Assembly (NCBI GenBank): GCA_958296015.1
Contig: CATQIH010000009.1
Coordinates: 1 to 64,000 of the forward strand
Reading direction: 5' to 3'
Origin: Cyclobacteriaceae bacterium
GTDB lineage: Bacteria > Bacteroidota > Bacteroidia > Cytophagales > Cyclobacteriaceae
DNA length: 64,000 bases
The translations under genes were made by a program, and so were the position numbers. Positions 62,810 through 64,000 of the stretch are shown piece after piece. The notes under the pieces are model-generated. The model was not told where the DNA came from and searched no databases. It worked only from the letters and a program-made list of their open reading frames with translations. How positions within the stretch are numbered: the first letter of the stretch is position 1; each line of letters begins with the position of its first letter.

Positions 62810-63667
62810 TCACTTTTTCCTCAGCAGCAAGGTTGCTAAAATGATCATGCTGCCGCCGATGATGAAGTTCCATGTGAGTTGCTCATGGTAAAGCAACACA
62901 CCGTAAGTGGTGGCAAACGGCACTTCCAGATAGCTCATAAAGGATACAGTAGACGCATTGATCTTTTTGAGTGCAGAAAAGAACAGGCCGAAGGCTACTA
63001 CGCCTATCATACTGCCAAAAGCCAATACCACACCTGCTTTGGCAAGCGTCAGGTCAAAATCTATCATCCACAGAAAGGGCAAGAAAAGGATGCCACCCGC
63101 TATATTTTGAAAGAATACGGTTTCATAACCACTGTATCTGCCCGATTCTTTTTTGAAAATAATCACCGTCAAGGCATAAATAATGGCTGATAATAGCATA
63201 GAACTCATGCCTGTGAAGTCATCGTTTCCCAGTGAGAAGGGTTTGTCGGAAATGATCAGGATGATACCGGCCAATGGCAGCAGCAGCAGCAACTTGTTGC
63301 GCAAAGGGATTTTCTCTTTCAGGATGAGCGACCCAAAGATACTGGCAAAGATCGGCCAGGAGTATAAGATAATCACGGCATTGGCCATACCGGTATAGAC
63401 ATAGGTGTTGATGAAGAAGTAGATACGGATAGCGTTGAGCACAGAACCTGTCAGCATCCACTTTAGAGGTGGCCTGAAAGGGTTTTGTCGGCGTATTCCA
63501 AAGTAAATACCCAGCAGTACCGTAGGGATCAGTAGCCTGAAACATGTGAGAATACCAGGAGGTAGACTCAGGTACTTAATAAAAACACCCGACGAACCCA
63601 TAATAAGGGTGGCAAGGATTAATCCAAGATAAGGGTTTAATACAGGGTCTTTCTTTGATAAACTCAC
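62810..63667 (-). CDS. EamA family (DMT superfamily) transporter
   Basis: A 285-residue membrane protein with about ten hydrophobic segments in two EamA repeats (LGLILATLIMGSSGVFIKYL; MSSMLLSAIIYALTVIIFKK). LEVPFATTYGVLLYHEQLTW near the end is the usual DMT motif. Probably a metabolite exporter; substrate unknown. It ends in a basic tail. Confidence 0.9.
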   Translation of the reverse strand: MSLSKKDPVLNPYLGLILATLIMGSSGVFIKYLSLPPGILTCFRLLIPTVLLGIYFGIRRQNPFRPPLKWMLTGSVLNAIRIYFFINTYVYTGMANAVIILYSWPIFASIFGSLILKEKIPLRNKLLLLLPLAGIILIISDKPFSLGNDDFTGMSSMLLSAIIYALTVIIFKKESGRYSGYETVFFQNIAGGILFLPFLWMIDFDLTLAKAGVVLAFGSMIGVVAFGLFFSALKKINASTVSFMSYLEVPFATTYGVLLYHEQLTWNFIIGGSMIILATLLLRKK

Positions 63668-63772
63668 ACAAGTTAGGAATCAGAAGTAGGAAGCCAGGAG
63701 GCGGAAGATTCTTTTAACTCCGGTTCCGGTGGGGAACCACTTCGGTCTCCGGTCTTCCATCTCCGGACCTTT
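63668..63772. repeat. CCGGTGGGGAACCACTTCGG repeat
   Basis: 'ggttccggtggggaaccact' followed by tcggtctccgg (63720-63752) can fold on itself and resembles 35640-35665. It lies between two minus-strand genes. Confidence 0.6.
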
Positions 63773-64000
63773 TCAAATCATCATTAAACGCCAGATAGCC
63801 GAAAGCATCACCAGCAGGAGCGAGGCAGGAATGAGGTATTTCCAGCATAGCGACATCAGTTGGTCTACCCGCAGCCGGGGGTAGGTCCACCGCACCCACA
63901 TTTGTACAAATACCAGCAGAAAGGCTTTGCTTACCAACCAGAAGCCGCCCCACAGATAAGATGCTACGGTGCCGGGCACGCCGCTGGTCCAGACAGCCAG
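63773..64000 (-). CDS. nuoH: NADH-quinone oxidoreductase subunit H, C-terminal part
   Basis: The frame enters from beyond base 64000 and ends at 63773. The visible 75 residues ([20 protein letters not shown], then [40 protein letters not shown]) are the highly conserved last segment of NuoH, the proton-pumping complex I membrane subunit near the quinone site. The 5' part lies outside the window. Confidence 0.9.
   Translation of the reverse strand: MAVWTSGVPGTVASYLWGGFWLVSKAFLLVFVQMWVRWTYPRLRVDQLMSLCWKYLIPASLLLVMLSAIWRLMMI

Noticed and set aside
1-64000. tRNA, rRNA and phage genes
   Set aside because: A visual scan for tRNA T-loop sequences, rRNA segments and phage structural genes found nothing convincing; a model-based scan would be needed to exclude small RNAs.

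Overview
The window looks like chromosomal DNA of a Bacteroidota bacterium, most likely order Cytophagales. The reasons are: type IX secretion sorting domains of type A (39098-42577) and type B (end of 1-1345); family-restricted proteins (DUF4301, DUF5606, IPExxxVDY, DUF5522/CWC); the acpP-fabF-rnc order; and TAnnTTTG-type promoter elements. No tRNA, rRNA, phage or CRISPR was recognised. The species cannot be named from the sequence.

Layout. 1-1345 is the frameshifted 3' part of a large surface-protein gene. 1857-4453 holds a divergent aminotransferase and an M42 peptidase. 4566-8527 is a cobalamin salvage operon (BtuF-like protein, CWC/DUF5522 fusion, cobU, Dph6-like PP-loop protein, cobS, cobC), followed by a RAYT-type transposase. 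9330-12892 on the minus strand is a B12 importer operon (btuF-btuC-btuD) behind a clear cobalamin riboswitch (about 12942-13100). 13388-14125 is a dense tandem-repeat block. 14126-28433 is mixed housekeeping and envelope: DUF4301, DUF5606, engB, SprT-like, lgt, a MltD-like transglycosylase, a HEPN-MNT toxin-antitoxin pair, an amidase and rlpA. 28513-34364 has a heptad-repeat nuclease-like protein, ACP phosphodiesterase with an inserted repeat, a very unusual secreted serine hydrolase-PLP decarboxylase fusion, a GNAT enzyme and a glutamate-receptor-like K+ channel. 34688-38548 carries murI, a radical SAM protein and murK-like/murQ (peptidoglycan amino-sugar recycling). 39098-42577 is an M4 metalloprotease. 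43087-46862 is accessory DNA with two disrupted genes. 47030-58231 is mostly core metabolism: PQQ-like propeller, nadE, acyltransferase, rnc-fabF-acpP, pyk, pncB. 58232-62809 is an AT-rich accessory segment bounded by the same REP-like element. It holds an IS5-type insertion that splits a membrane-protein gene, an attC-like structure, a haloalkane dehalogenase-like hydrolase and a truncated YdeI gene. The window closes with an EamA transporter and the 3' end of nuoH.

Themes. B12 uptake and nucleotide-loop assembly sit back to back, and only the transporter has a visible riboswitch. NAD synthesis (nadE, pncB) and peptidoglycan turnover (mltD, amidase, rlpA, murI, murK, murQ) recur. Small palindromic repeats of several families are everywhere. 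In at least three places repeat-like DNA lies inside a reading frame: the btuF N-terminus, the acpH N-terminus, and a frameshifting 16-bp insert in an Rpn-type gene. The most novel-looking single gene is the fusion at 30159-32627.
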